A stretch of DNA of 64,000 nucleotides from Heliocidaris tuberculata (Eukaryota; Echinodermata; Echinoidea; Camarodonta; Echinometridae): assembly GCA_025618425.1 (NCBI GenBank), contig CM046835.1, forward strand, positions 17,203,959 through 17,267,958. Reading direction: 5' to 3'. Position 1 is the stretch's first letter, and the number at the start of each line of letters is the position of its first letter. The notes beneath the pieces are model-generated. The model worked only from the letters and a program-made list of their open reading frames with translations, ran no database searches and was not told where the DNA came from. Position numbers and translations under genes: made by a program. Below, one piece after another: positions 10,168 to 21,090 of this stretch.

Positions 10168-12108
10168 TTTATTACGCATTGCGTAATTTTTCTCATTCAC
10201 TTGTTATTCTCAGCATTGCTATTTTGTCTTTTAAAGTAAATTATTATTATTTTTTAGTACTTTCATTTTGCTTTGTTATTTCTTATCCTGGCAAAAATAC
10301 AATAATGATCTACATTCCTTTCTTACTAAATTTCTTACTTAATTTACAGGAGAAAGTGCTGGATGTAGTTTGGTCAACATACAGGCTTGTTTCATGCAGT
10401 ACAAGAACATGAGGAAGAACGAGGGAAGAGAAATAGAAATGGTGCCATCATCATTTCAGGTCATCACACACCTGTTTCTCATCCTTAAGGAAAATCACTA
10501 AAGTACAATTATTGTTGATTTCACATCCTTACCTAAGAGAGTAAGTACGATTTTATTTATAGTACAATACATGGAACAATCCAATTGTTTTCCCAATGCA
10601 TCAATTCATGGAAATTGGGGATGGGTGTTCATTCAAAGTAATGTCAACCAGTTGTGCTGCTTTGTTTTAACCAACAGGGAAATAATTCATTCCCTGATCT
10701 TCTATTTACTAACATAAGCTTTGTCATTGTCCTACACAACCATAGCTTTTAATACATAAACACTGATCATGCATGCTTGTGTTATAGTCTCTTGCTATGT
10801 TCATAATGTTAGTTCTGTTCATTCAAGAAAATGTTTAGTAATTTGGATGTATGTGTTTTGTGAATTGTATCTCAAAAATGTTATACAACTATACAAGTCA
10901 CTTTGTAGCTATGATGTAATGCTTGTTGTTAGGAAAGCTATATCATTGTTTAATTCTTGTATTATTTTGTAGGTCATGTACAAACCTACAAGAGATTGTA
11001 CCTGGTAGCTGATGCAAAAGGATGCTCTCAAGAACAAGAGGGAGTCGAAGGGAATGAACTTGATGCCATTCATCGTTCTCAGATAGCAGTTTCTCTCCCC
11101 AGTCTTGCTAATATCAATACTACCTGTGTCACCACACCCTTCCGCGTAGTTCCTAGTACCCCAGTACCCCTTGCTCCCCCCCCCCCCCTCGATCCACACC
11201 GAAGGCATAACATATATTCCATTCATTTTAGCATTTTGAATAACAGTCTTACCCCCATGAAGGATTTCATTTCACAGCCCCTACAGCTATCTTAATACTT
11301 CTCTTCTTTAATTCTACTACGTTATGCACTACCACTGGTTAGACTGTCATTTAGTCTGCAATTATAAGTAAATTCTTCACTGGGGCTTTTCAAAGTTTTG
11401 TCAAATCTCTATTTCAAAATCTAACTGTGATCAATGTCGTTGAATATCAATTTATGCCCCCCCCCCCTTACATAATCATCCGGCCATTGCAGTTAGATGC
11501 ATCTTACTAGCAGAATGTTCCATGTTCCATGTGTCAGAGCTAATTGTATTTGCTTACTGAATCATACATTCTTGGGGATGAATTCCATTTCCACTCTAAT
11601 GGAGCTTAAACTTACCTGAATATAGTACTATAATTGATAAAATATTTACATGATTTCTGAATATACTATTTTAAGGAAAACCCACACTGGTCTATTATTT
11701 TTGTTAAAGGTGCTTGTTGTAGAAATCCAGCTCATTTCTGGGGCGGATCTAGCTTTTTTCCAAGGGGGGAGGGTGTGAGAGGGGGGATACCCCCCTCCCA
11801 CAGGGTGCTCCTTGTCTCCTCCTGAACTCAACATATGTGGTGTAAAATACATTTTCCCATTATATATGTTGAGCTCAGAAGGAGATTAACTGCACCTTGA
11901 AAGATAATGGGGAAAATCTGAAAATCTGTGTACAAAACAAATGGAGAGTTGTTCACAAAATCAGCCATTTTGAAGCAATTTTGCCAATTTGAGGATCCCC
12001 ATAGAAAGTAAAACGAGACTTTTCAAACTTCTATAACTCTCTCATTTTTTAACCAATTTTAATGAAACTTTTTGTAAAGTGCTTCTCTGAATTCTCACTT
12101 TCCAATAA
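10168..12108. other. Intergenic, no protein gene recognised
   Basis: Holds the candidate non-coding exons (10350-10540 and from 10973), poly-C tracts (about 11177-11188 and 11457-11467), and a GGGGCGGATCTAG word at 11741 that resembles a hAT terminus without a partner. The 112-residue open frame at 10957-11295 and its antisense partner show no family motif. Confidence 0.5.
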
Positions 12109-12820
12109 CATTGATTCTCTCCTTGGGTTTTAGTTTCCTTTAAAGATATAGACAAACAGGATTGGCACAACGAGATTTTTGAAAATAGTCAATGTATAAA
12201 TTATAGGATTTTCAAGGATGTTCATGTTTTAGAACCTTATCTGGTACATCTTGATGAAAAGGATCGAATAAATCCGTGTAAATTTAGATGTGGCAGTCAT
12301 CACTTACCATGTGTAAGAGGACGATACGAGGGCATTCCTAGACATAATAGATTATGTATTCTTTGTAATGTAGGTAGTATCGGTGACGAATTTCACTACT
12401 TATTTGAGTGTGCTTACTTCAAAGGAGATAGAGACAAATATATTCTACCTCAGTATAGAAACCGCCCAAACACACTGAAAATGTGTACTTTATTTAATAC
12501 CAAAGATGTAAAAACACTGTCAAAACTTGCCAAGTTTGTTAGAATTATTATGTTAAACTTGAGTTTGGTAGATCAGAAGTAATAACGAATAACGGCACGC
12601 GTATTATAAACTCGGGTTTTGATTCATATGTATTGTGTAAACTATGATTTCATAGTTTTCTGTTTGTTTGTTTGTTGTTGTTGTTTTTTTTTTGGCCTTT
12701 ATTGCCATCTTATTTAAGTATGTTATATATATATATGTTATAATACTATGTACTATATGTATTTTTCTCATACTCCGAAAGGGGTCGATAGAAATAAAGT
12801 TCAAGTTCAAGTTCAAGTTC
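12109..12820 (+). pseudogene. 5'-truncated LINE 3' end (C-terminal RT tail plus 3' UTR)
   Basis: An open frame without a start runs from about 12109 to the TAA at 12580-12582, roughly 157 codons. Its product contains the C-terminal LINE module CRGRYEGIPRHN... followed by CILCN and GDEFHYLFEC, a Cys/His cluster typical of the extreme C-terminus of CR1/L2-like reverse transcriptases. After the stop comes a UTR of about 215 bp ending in a TTCAAG repeat (about 12799-12820) preceded by AAATAAAG, the microsatellite-type tail of CR1/L2 clades. The 5' boundary lies where upstream in-frame stops begin. It is a dead fragment, like most LINE copies. Confidence 0.75.
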
Positions 12821-12951
12821 CCAAAGCTTTACATTTACCTAACTCTAACTTCTAAGTTACTGTTTTAACTATAGAATCTAAAGATTGTGTAAATTGTACA
12901 AGTTTTGATTTGTCAATGACGCCATATCAAGATGTATTGTCAGGCTGTTAG

Positions 12952-14246
12952 CATGGGCGTCGCTAGATGGGGTGTGGGGGGTTGGGGGTGTCACCCCCCC
13001 CCCCCCCCCCCCCGCTCTAAGTTGAGTCGGCAAATGCGCCACCTCTGTCGAAAAAAGGAGGGGGAAAAGGGAGAGGGAAAAGGAAAGAGAAAAGGAAAAG
13101 GAGAAAAGAGAAAGTAGAAGAAAAGAGAAAAGGAAAAGGAGAAAAGAGAAAGTAGAAGAAAAGAGATAAGAAAAGGGAAAGGAAATGAAAACAAAAACAA
13201 AGAACAGAAAGAAAAGAAAAGGAAAGGAAAGAAAAAGAAGGAAAAACTGGTCTTTTTTTTTTTTTTTTTTTTTACTCACTTTTTTTCAACACTGGAATTT
13301 TAATATTCGGGAAAAGGGCATTCCCCTTCGGTAATAGGCTGTAGCCCCTCTCCCTCGCCCGCGGATTTTCAAAGTTCTCATATTCATATTCGGGCAGCAA
13401 GGTGCTAGAATTTATTGTAACGTGTTTATGTATTTTCTGTACATTTCCACCAAGAAAATTTTTTTTTTAATTTGCTCGCTCGCTCGCAAGAACACTGGAA
13501 TTCTAATATTCGGGCAAAAGACGTCCCTCTTCGGCAATGAGCTGCAGCCCCCCCCCCCCCCCCCCCCCCGAGGATGTTCAAAGTTCCGATATTCATATTC
13601 GGGCAGCGAGGTGCTGGAATATCCAACATGTGGCATGTTTAGGAAGCATGGTTCTCAGATAATTTTGGGTAACTTGTGTATGTAACTTCTGTACATTTTC
13701 ACTATGAAAATTTTGCTCGCTCGCTTCTGTCGCTTTGGTCGCTCGCAGACATTTAGAAATTTAAAACGTGGTTTTCGGAAAAAAAGGGGTCCACTTCGGC
13801 AATGGGATGCAGGCCCCCCCCCCCCCCCCCCCACGAGGATTTTTAAAGTTCCGATATTCGAGCAATCACCACTTCATATTCGGGTAGCGAGGTGCCAGAA
13901 TATTCACATATTGGGGCGGCGAGGTTCCCAGTATGTAACTTCTGTATGTAACTTGTGAACATTTTCATTATGAAAAAGTTCCTTTTTTAATTGCTCACTC
14001 CCAAAAATGTGGAAATTAAAAAGTTGATATTCGGGCAAAAGGCGTCATCCTCCTCCTTGGCTTGGGAAAAAAAATTGGCCCGCAGTGATCGGATCTCTAT
14101 ATATGCCATTTTCTTTTATTATTATTTGTGTTGGGGGATTAGGGTGCAGCATTTTTGTCGGCAAATTTGGGTGTCACACCCTAAAAGTTTGTTGGCAAAT
14201 GTGGGTGTCACACTACCCCATTCAAAATGTTCTAGCGACGCCCCCG
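12952..14246. mobile_element. Non-autonomous hAT-like element, 1295 bp, 8-bp TSD
   Basis: The inner TIRs GGGCGTCGCTAGA (12955-12967) and TCTAGCGACGCCC (14231-14243) are perfect. The flanks carry the exact duplication GCTGTTAG (12944-12951 and 14247-14254). Inside: poly-C at about 12996-13013, a long purine tract (about 13044-13250), then about four degenerate copies of a 210-260-bp unit. Each unit contains a TATTCGGGCA word, an AATG-GCTG-CAG-poly-C word, CAAAGTTCCGATATTC and a TCGCTCGC word (about 13290, 13490, 13745 and 13990). No transposase frame survives; the Phe/Lys-rich open frames come from the purine/pyrimidine tract. A shorter relative lies at 58427-59200. Confidence 0.85.
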
Positions 14247-14254
14247 GCTGTTAG

Positions 14255-14696
14255 TTACAGTAGACTCTAACTAATATAGTAATAGTAACTAGTATATTCT
14301 TTTCCTTTGTTCGACTTTTATATCCAATAAAGTGATGAACTACAGTCATATGTGAGCCGGTCTCCCTGTGATTTTGAAGTTTTAGAAGTAAAATTATTTG
14401 TGATGTATTGGTCAGAAATTTGGGGTAAAATGCTCTGAAATAAGGCAAAGATTGCACCAGAGAGCATCTAAAACACCTGAGCTACCCAGGCCGCAAAGGG
14501 ACTTCGCGCTTCGCGCTCGTGATGTGCGCTTTGCGCACATATTTATATATCTTTCGACTGAACTTAAGATGCGACCCCCCCCCCCCTTTAAAAAAAGCTT
14601 GTAGGGGCTTGATTTGACATGCATTCATGCATGCTACTTATTCTTGTTTTTAATATCTCCCCCAGTATATCTCCACTCAGTATATAGTGTGCGGTG
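14255..14696. other. Intergenic, no gene seen
   Basis: Contains a GC-rich stem-forming patch at about 14500-14545 (ACTTCGCGCTTCGCGCTCG and GTGCGCTTTGCGCAC) and a short poly-C at about 14575-14586. No coding signal. Confidence 0.5.
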
Positions 14697-15092
14697 GGTA
14701 TGTGCCGCAGAGAAGACCCCCATTTTTACACTCAAATTTACGTTCCAAAGCATACCATTTTTTCTTAATGAGAAAAAGAAGAAAGAAGATCGTTCCGAAG
14801 CACCGCTTTTTTTTTTTTCTTTCTTTTCTTTTCTTTTTCTTTTTTTTTTTCATTTCGTCGTTCCGGCCGTTCTGGCCCGCCCCGGCCCGTTTCGAAGAAT
14901 ATAATTTTTGGTGAAAAGTTGAAAAAGATTTCCGATGATCCTTATTTCAATAACAACCAGTACCGTAGCATCATATTATTGTAATCCAGTTCCAAAGACC
15001 CCCTTTTTCCAAAATGTTTGTAATTCCGAGGACCATCCTGTTCATGGCGTTCCGAAGCCCCCTTTTTTTTTGTCTTGCCAGCGGCACATACC
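14697..15092. mobile_element. MITE with GGTATGTGCCGC termini
   Basis: Left end GGTATGTGCCGC (14697-14708), right end GCGGCACATACC (15081-15092): perfect 12-bp inverted repeats. The interior repeats a degenerate GTTCCGAAGCCCC-plus-poly-T word several times. Non-coding. No clear TSD was found, so the superfamily is unassigned. Confidence 0.6.
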
Positions 15093-15397
15093 TTCCACTT
15101 TTTGGGCCGAGTCCCCTCCCCCCCCCCCTCCGCCCCCTCTCTCTCTTTCCTCCTTCTCCCTCTCTTTCGTTGTCTCTTTCTCTCTCTCTCCCTCTCTCTC
15201 CACCTGCTTTTCTCTGTCTTTACTTCTCCTTTACCTAATTTTGCAATCATCTCTCTCTTTCGATTTTTTCTTCTCTCGTTTCGTCGTTAATCCTATCAAT
15301 TTTTCTTTTTTTTTTCTCCTAAAGGGTGTAAAGACCCTGAAGGTTTGGTCAGAAATCACCAATCACAATTTAATAACTTATAAATAAAAAGACTAAT
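15093..15397. repeat. Pyrimidine-rich low-complexity tract
   Basis: Mostly C/T (poly-C at about 15116-15128, then CTCTCT and TTTCTC runs) to about 15320. The Ser/Leu/Phe-rich plus frames and the Arg/Glu-rich minus frame are translations of this tract, not genes. Confidence 0.7.
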
Positions 15398-16030
15398 TAA
15401 CACCAAATTGCACCTCAAGGAGATTATCATAATCAAAATTATGTCATGAAAATTTGAATTGAATTGAATAAACCACTTTTTAGTTTTCATAGTCAGAAGG
15501 TAAGACAATGTTTTTTTCTTTACATACAGAGCATTTGGGGGGGGGGCAAAGCGTTGTCAAAGGGCACTTTGGGGGTTTTCATTTCAGGGAGTCTGATATC
15601 AACTTCCCGATGGGCATTTTTTGTCATTTTTATATTGATGGGCATTTTTTGTCAATTTTTATATTTTTGGAATGTTCATCCGTAGCTCCTCCTTCTGACA
15701 AAATTTGGTCCCTGGGCTTCAAGGGGAAAAATTTACCCCAGTTCTTAGGGTGCGTCTGACCCCCATCCCGACGGAAATTTTTGTCAGTTTTTGTTGTTTT
15801 GGTAATGTCCAGTCATACTACTTCCTATTGACAAAGTTTGGTGCATGGGGGAGATGGGGTGAAATCGACCCGACTTTGGGGTCTCTTTTGTGGGATCTTG
15901 GGGCTAAACACGACGGCTATGGTCAGGCTGACAATTTTTTGTCAATAACTTAGATGGGAAAAAATAACTTTACGGGTCAAATCTTATGGGTAAAATGGCG
16001 TGATTATTCCGGGACAGGCTCCTGGCCTTT
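15398..16030 (+). repeat. Dispersed repeat A, copy 2
   Basis: Same order of words as the copy at 3825-4390: an AATTGAATTGAATAAA-type start, AGTCAGAAGG, a poly-G tract (about 15538-15546), GACAAAATTTGGTCCCTGGG, GGTCAGGCTGACAA and the GGGACAG end before GCTCCTGGCC. It also includes the left-hand ACACCAAATTGCACC block seen in copy 3. Confidence 0.65.
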
Positions 16031-17231
16031 ATGTTTTAAAGCACTATTGTCCGAAAGCCAGTGGCCTCACGATATAATATAATAGGGGTGATTATTTCGG
16101 GACAAGAGGCTCCCAAAATTATGGAGGACTGAAGCACATTGCCAAGCTCAAAGAGCCACTGACATAATATACTTTATATCCCTCATTAAAAATTCCTTGC
16201 TCTTGGATTGGTCGAGAGCACTTCATGTGATTAATCATAATTCTACCAGAAAAAGAAATTACTCCGGGAGAAAAATAGGTTTAGTGACGTCATACTTTTC
16301 AGAGTATGATAGTTTTTTTACTATCATGCCTCCGACTGCCCCTTGCTCCCTAGAATCATTTCTCTTGACGCGTACGGCGAGCAGCCAGTAGTCTCCCTCG
16401 GCTAACTCCCGCGATGGGACGGCGCGGGCACCAGTGAAACTACGCCGAGCCCGAGAATTTTCATAAATCCATGTAAAGAAAAGTGAGGGGGGTGGGGGGG
16501 GGGCGGACACTGAACAAAGAATAGCCGTCAATTTTGCAAAATATGCATGAAGTAACACTAAGCCCAGTAAATATTTGCAATTAATAATTCTGTCAACCTA
16601 TCTTGTCAAAGATTCTTGACAATTTGCATGAAATTGTGTTCGATTTACTGTTTAAAAGTGACACACGACGCGTTGGTTATGTAAATGTAATTGGATGTAG
16701 GTCAGTAGATCAGCTGTTTCTCAACATGCGCAATCGTACTAGCTAATGCGCGTCGTAACGCGCACGTCATCAGTCGAAATCAAAACATGGCGACCTATGT
16801 CTAGCCTAGTGTCCGTTGAAAGGAAAAAAAAATGATTTTAATTGACGAGGACCAAAAACAAACCAGGATTGGAAACAAATAAAGTAGCCTTATCAGGTAT
16901 TTCTTATTTATTTAATCTAACTGTGCCTGTGCAGTTCATAACTAGCCATATACTTTTCACTTTCGGAATTTCACCGATTACGTACGTTACGGTATAGATT
17001 CTAGATCTAGATCTAGATCTAGTACTACCCTGCTTTAGGCTTTAACACTTTATAACAGGATTAAAATTAACTTAATGTTATAGACAACCTAGTCCTAAAA
17101 GTTAGAGGCCTATAAAAGAAAATTAATGTAAGGGCCTTTATTCTTCGATCTACGCCGGGTCGGTCTCAGGCTCAGCGACTATCAATCGCGTCAATCTAAG
17201 TTAGTTAGCGTCCACTGTGTTTTGCTCTAAC
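16031..17231. other. Intergenic with a promoter-like GC patch; no gene confirmed
   Basis: Holds a TGACGTCA site (16285-16292), a small hairpin (ATGATAG/CTATCAT at 16306-16327) and a poly-G tract at about 16490-16503. A CpG-rich patch at about 16730-16800 contains AAACATGGCGAC, a YY1-like initiator word. The ATG there opens a frame of only five codons, so no protein start is claimed. TAGATC repeats lie at about 16998-17020. Confidence 0.4.
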
Positions 17232-17711
17232 CAGGCGCGCCGGAAGCAATTCTGGATTGGGGGGGCAAACAACCCAGGGGGCTCACTATTTTGGAGGGGG
17301 AGGGGGCTCATGTCAAAAATTTTCGGAGGTGACTAGAGGTGTACGCAGAATTTTTTTTTGGGGGGGACAAGACGCGTAAAAATTTTCGAAGAAACTCGAA
17401 AGCGAGATAGCGAGGCAACAGAGCTGGTTACGAGCACTGGCGTAAATCACACATATAATCTTTTATTTTGCGAGCGAGCGAAGCGAGCGAGCGAAAAATA
17501 ACCACTTTTCTAAGTTATATACAATATTTTCATTCCAACTCTTCTTTTTCTTCTTCTTCTTCTTCCTCTCCCCTTTTTTTTTTTTTTTTTTTTTTTTTTT
17601 GGGGGGGGGCTTTTTTGGGGGGTGAAAATGCATTTTGCCCCCCCACTTTTTTCGTTTGGGGGGGGGGGCGACTGCCCCCCCTGCCCCCCCCCCCCGCTTC
17701 CGGCGCCTATG
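17232..17711. mobile_element. hAT-like MITE, 480 bp, 8-bp TSD
   Basis: Left end CAGGCGCGCCGGAAGC, right end GCTTCCGGCGCCTATG, inverted and near-identical. The exact 8-bp duplication GCTCTAAC lies on both sides (17224-17231 and 17712-17719). The interior carries paired poly-G/poly-C tracts and GCGAGCGAGCGAAGCGAGCG at 17471-17490, a word also found in other hAT-like elements of this window. Non-coding. Confidence 0.85.
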
Positions 17712-17823
17712 GCTCTAACCGTATAGATTTAACAACGCGAGATTTATACCATCTAACATTAATTTGCCATATCTAGATCAAAGTTAAATCCAAATATATT
17801 TAATTGTTGATGAGGGATATAAA

Positions 17824-18000
17824 ACAAATATACAGGGCCTTTATTCGGAAATCTAGTGCGATCTATGGGGTCGGTCTCAGCGACTACAGTCAATCGTCTC
17901 TTTCTCTCGGGGCTCTCGCCCCTCGAGGAAATAGACGACTGTAGTCACTTCGATCGACCCCATAGATCGCACTAGATTTCCTCGGGCCCTGTATATTTGT
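17824..18000. repeat. 177-bp foldback (palindromic) element
   Basis: The left arm from ACAAATATACAGGGCC pairs with a right arm ending GGGCCCTGTATATTTGT. The arms share the block with TCTAGTGCGATCTATGGGG and the CGACTACAGTC word, with a GC-rich centre at about 17912. A degenerate half-copy sits at about 17128-17190 (GGGCCTTTATTCTTCGATC and a shared GTCGGTCTCAG). Confidence 0.75.
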
Positions 18001-18545
18001 ATATTATTTAAAGACCCCCCCCCCCCTCAAAAAACAAAAACAAACAAAACAAAACAACAACAACAAAAAAAAGGAAATAGATAGATATAATGACAAATAT
18101 GAAATAATCAAGAAATAAAAGTAAAGAAATCATTAGAATAGTATAGACTGAAATAAAACTTGATAAAATGAATGAACTAGGGGGCAGTATTTTATTTATT
18201 TATTTTTTTCTTTCTTTGTTACACACAACAGCAACCTGTTTTGAAATGTGTTTTATATATATACGGCATAGGCATCAAACCGGTTCATCCCAAAGACATA
18301 CAAGTCACCAGTAGAAGAAATGGTTTGAACTATCTATTTAAGTGGTAGTGATTGTTTGGAGAAATGAGGGAGCAATGGAAAGGAACAACTAAAAGAACAC
18401 GAAAGAATGTTCAATTGAATAATGAAAGTAACTATTTTCAGGACACGCCCATTACACCAGACATATCATTGAATCATATAATTGAATGGAATGATATGTC
18501 TAGTTCAATAATACTTCAGTGAATGTATTTATAATTAAAAGATTT

Positions 18546-18597
<52 letters not shown>

Positions 18598-19153
18598 TGA
18601 ATAACTAAATAATCGAAATTAATCATATTTCCAATTCTAGCATATCCAGTGATGATATGAAATATTATAACTAAGCAATTGATGAAACTGAAACTATATT
18701 ATATGAATTAATACAATTCAATCGTTCAGTGAATATGTTTATTAATGGTACTTTTGTAAAGTTTTGCACATGTATATTGGGTAACGAAATGATTAACATT
18801 TCATTTGCTCTCATCAATAACATTTGCCAAGCTTTGTACATAAATATATGAATATACTGAATAACTAAATGATTAATCGAAATTAATCGAAATGTCAGTG
18901 TCAACTGCTCTCTGAATTTTACTAATCATCATTTTTTTAGCATTTGATATACAACATAGCTCAACAATGATTATTAATGAAAATTCCGTTTCTAACAGAT
19001 CAGTAAATGGAATTAATAAGTTTATGAAGGCTTTGTATGTGGGACTGAATAACAAAAATCAATCACAATTACAATTTATGACAGATCTATAAATATTACC
19101 AACCATTTTTTTAAAATGTTGGATATGTGATTTAACGACCATTAAATCAATTA
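18001..19153. repeat. AT-rich degenerate tandem repeats with (TA)n
   Basis: An inverted repeat AGACATATCATT/AATGATATGTCT spans about 18459-18501. A (TA)n tract lies at about 18549-18596. From about 18580 to 19140 the words ACTGAATAACTAAAT, AATCGAAATTAATC and CTTTGTACAT recur at irregular 100-220 bp spacing. No gene; the two minus-strand frames are AT-rich artefacts. Confidence 0.45.
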
Positions 19154-20235
19154 CACAGTAAAAAATATTTTAAACAACTGTTCAAAATTTCACTCTAACA
19201 ACTATTGTTTAAACTTTAAAACAACCAAGGTTGTTTAAACTTTGAACAGCCTCTTGTTAAAAATTTTTGACAATTTTTTTAAACAACAGCTTTTAAACAT
19301 CTAGGTTGTTTAAATTAAGTTGTTCAAACACACACAGTTGATTAAAACTTCTTTCACAACTATTGTTTAAAAAATTGTTGTTTAAAACAATTGTTAAAAA
19401 ATTATAGGTTGTTTAAATTAAGTTCTTTAAAACTTTTTTTTTCACTACAATTGTTTTTAAAAATGCATTCGAAGTTGTTGCTAAAAATGATTGTTTAAAA
19501 CACTATACAGATGTGTTTAAACATACCGGTCGTTTAAGGCTGTTGTACACATTAAGTAAGTTCCAAATGCCAGAGCTGATTGATACGCTCAGAGGTAAGC
19601 ATTTAGACTAAATATATTGTTATCTGATCGAGTTTATACTCAAGACATATTTGTGCTGCCGTGACATCTATATGATGTCTAGATCTAGACCACATTCAAA
19701 AAATAAATTATGATGTAAACCTGCAACTTTGCAGCGCAGCGCAGTTTCAGTTAGTTGCACATACAGTATAGGACCAGACCCACGCGCGCGTTCACTGTGT
19801 GCAACTTGAACTGCGCTACGCTGGAAGGGCGACTTGCAAAGTGCAGGTCTAGAACTCTAGATCATTATCTATTCTGTGACTGTGGCTTAGATCTAGACAT
19901 CATATAGATGTCATGGCAGCACAAATATGTCTTGAGTATAAACTCGATCAGATTACAATATATTTAGTCTAAATGCTTACCTCTGAATGTATCAATCAGC
20001 TCTGGCATCTGGAACTTTTGCAGCATGTCAACCACAAAGTCATCCGCCATGATGAAGCCGGCCGTGTTTGGCGGAGAAGGAAACCCGTCTTGCGCGAATT
20101 TTCAATCTTTTTAAACAACTGATGTCTAAACAGCGTTAATATTTAAAATACAGGGTCTGTCTTTTAAACAATATTGCTTAAATTTTAAAAAACACAATTT
20201 TGAACAGCGAAATTTTAAACAGCATTTTTGCTGTG
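19154..20235. mobile_element. TA-flanked mariner-like MITE carrying an exon palindrome
   Basis: Bounded by CACAGTAAAAA (from 19154) and TTTTTGCTGTG (to 20235) and flanked by TA (19152-19153 and 20236-20237), as for Tc1/mariner elements. The outer 350 bp on the left and 120 bp on the right are packed with TTGTTTAAA/TTTAAACAA words. The centre (19553-20018) is a near-complete palindrome whose arms contain an exon-like sequence. No transposase. Confidence 0.7.
19981..20050 (-). pseudogene. Captured first coding exon (SAM-like N-terminus) inside a MITE
   Basis: On the minus strand an ATG at 20050 in a good context opens 23 codons reading MADDFVVDMLQKFQMPELI then DTFR. It ends at AGAG|GTAAGC, a strong splice donor. 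A diverged copy without the ATG lies on the plus strand at about 19556-19594 (KFQMPELIDTLR, same donor). The peptide pattern resembles the first helices of sterile-alpha-motif or related death-fold-like domains; that assignment is tentative. No downstream exon was found, so this is most simply a host exon picked up by the transposon and duplicated in inverted orientation. Confidence 0.45.
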
Positions 20236-20237
20236 TA

Positions 20238-21090
20238 GAATATTGAATATATTGCCCTGTTAGTTTATAAAAAAAAAAAACTACGGTATGGTACTTTTTG
20301 TTAATTTATATTTTGGTAAATTCTGATTATTATTTTATGTACGCAGTTTGATCATTGTGAAATCATCGCAGTTCGTCTTCCCCGCAATAATGTTTGCTTT
20401 TTATTAAAATCTATCTGTCTCTCTATTTATCTATTTATTTATCTATCTATCTATTTATCTATCTAACACTGTGACCAATCTACGCCCCAGTGATTTCTTC
20501 AGTAATAATTGCTTATCCATAACTCACCTACCGTAAAACGGGGTGAATAGGAACAACCGCTTTGAATAGGAACAGAAATTGGGAAGGGTGTTCTTCAAAA
20601 CTAGGAAAAATATTTTGTAAGAAAGCTTTACAAGTTTATAGTCCTATTCACCACATTTTACGGTATCATATATAAAGCTTCACATGAAGGGTAGAACAAG
20701 GCAGAACAAGGCTTGATGTATCTCTGGGCAGCAGACAGCAAGAAACTGTGTGAAGAAACGATTTGCTTTGACAAAGGTCCACAGGAGTGGATGAAAGCTT
20801 GCCTGCTGATATCAAAGGTTGGTGGAGGCCTAAACCAAATAGTTTGCCACTAGTCTTACATTCAAAGTTGAATTAACCATGTTAACCTGCTCGCTTGGTC
20901 ATTGCTCCATTTGCACTAGTATACAAATATAAGCTTTATAACTTTTGAAACCTGCATGTAACTTTTCCTTAGACAGATCAAAGAGCCAGACAGAGAGAGA
21001 AAGAGGGTGGGGGGGGGGGGGGGGGGGGTAACAGTTATAAAATGGCTGCCATACCTACAAGTGATAATGCAGCAGCAGTATCTGCATTAA
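20238..21090. other. Intergenic with ATCT microsatellite
   Basis: A (TATC)n-type microsatellite runs at about 20407-20466, and a poly-G tract at about 21010-21028. One MITE is listed separately. No gene seen. Confidence 0.55.
20529..20665. mobile_element. Small MITE with TACCGTAAAA termini, 137 bp
   Basis: Begins TACCGTAAAACGGGGTGAAT and ends with the inverted ATTCACCACATTTTACGGTA. The arms are about 26 bp with few mismatches. The outermost TA may be the target duplication. Non-coding. Confidence 0.7.

Larger units (their letters stand above)
6050..11300 (+). ncRNA. Possible spliced non-coding transcript (candidate only)
   Basis: Splice-like signals occur in a sensible order. A donor lies at 6184 (ACG|GTAAGTA). 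An exon candidate 8636-8747 is bounded by TTTCGCAG and GTAATT. A second candidate, 10350-10540, is bounded by AATTTACAG and GTAAGTACG. An acceptor TTTTGTAG lies before 10973. No long frame runs through the joined pieces, so if transcribed it is probably non-coding. The 5' and 3' ends are not defined, and intronic MITEs and a tandem-repeat element lie between the candidate exons. This rests on splice consensus alone. Confidence 0.2.

Noticed and set aside
12878..13279. 133-residue minus-strand Phe/Ser/Leu-rich frame
   Set aside because: It translates the purine tract and poly-C run of the hAT-like element at 12952-14246; no motif, and the relative at 58427 has a different frame.
16780..16810. 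AAACATGGCGAC as a start codon of a gene
   Set aside because: The frame stops after five codons and no splice donor follows in the usual range; kept only as a promoter-like word.
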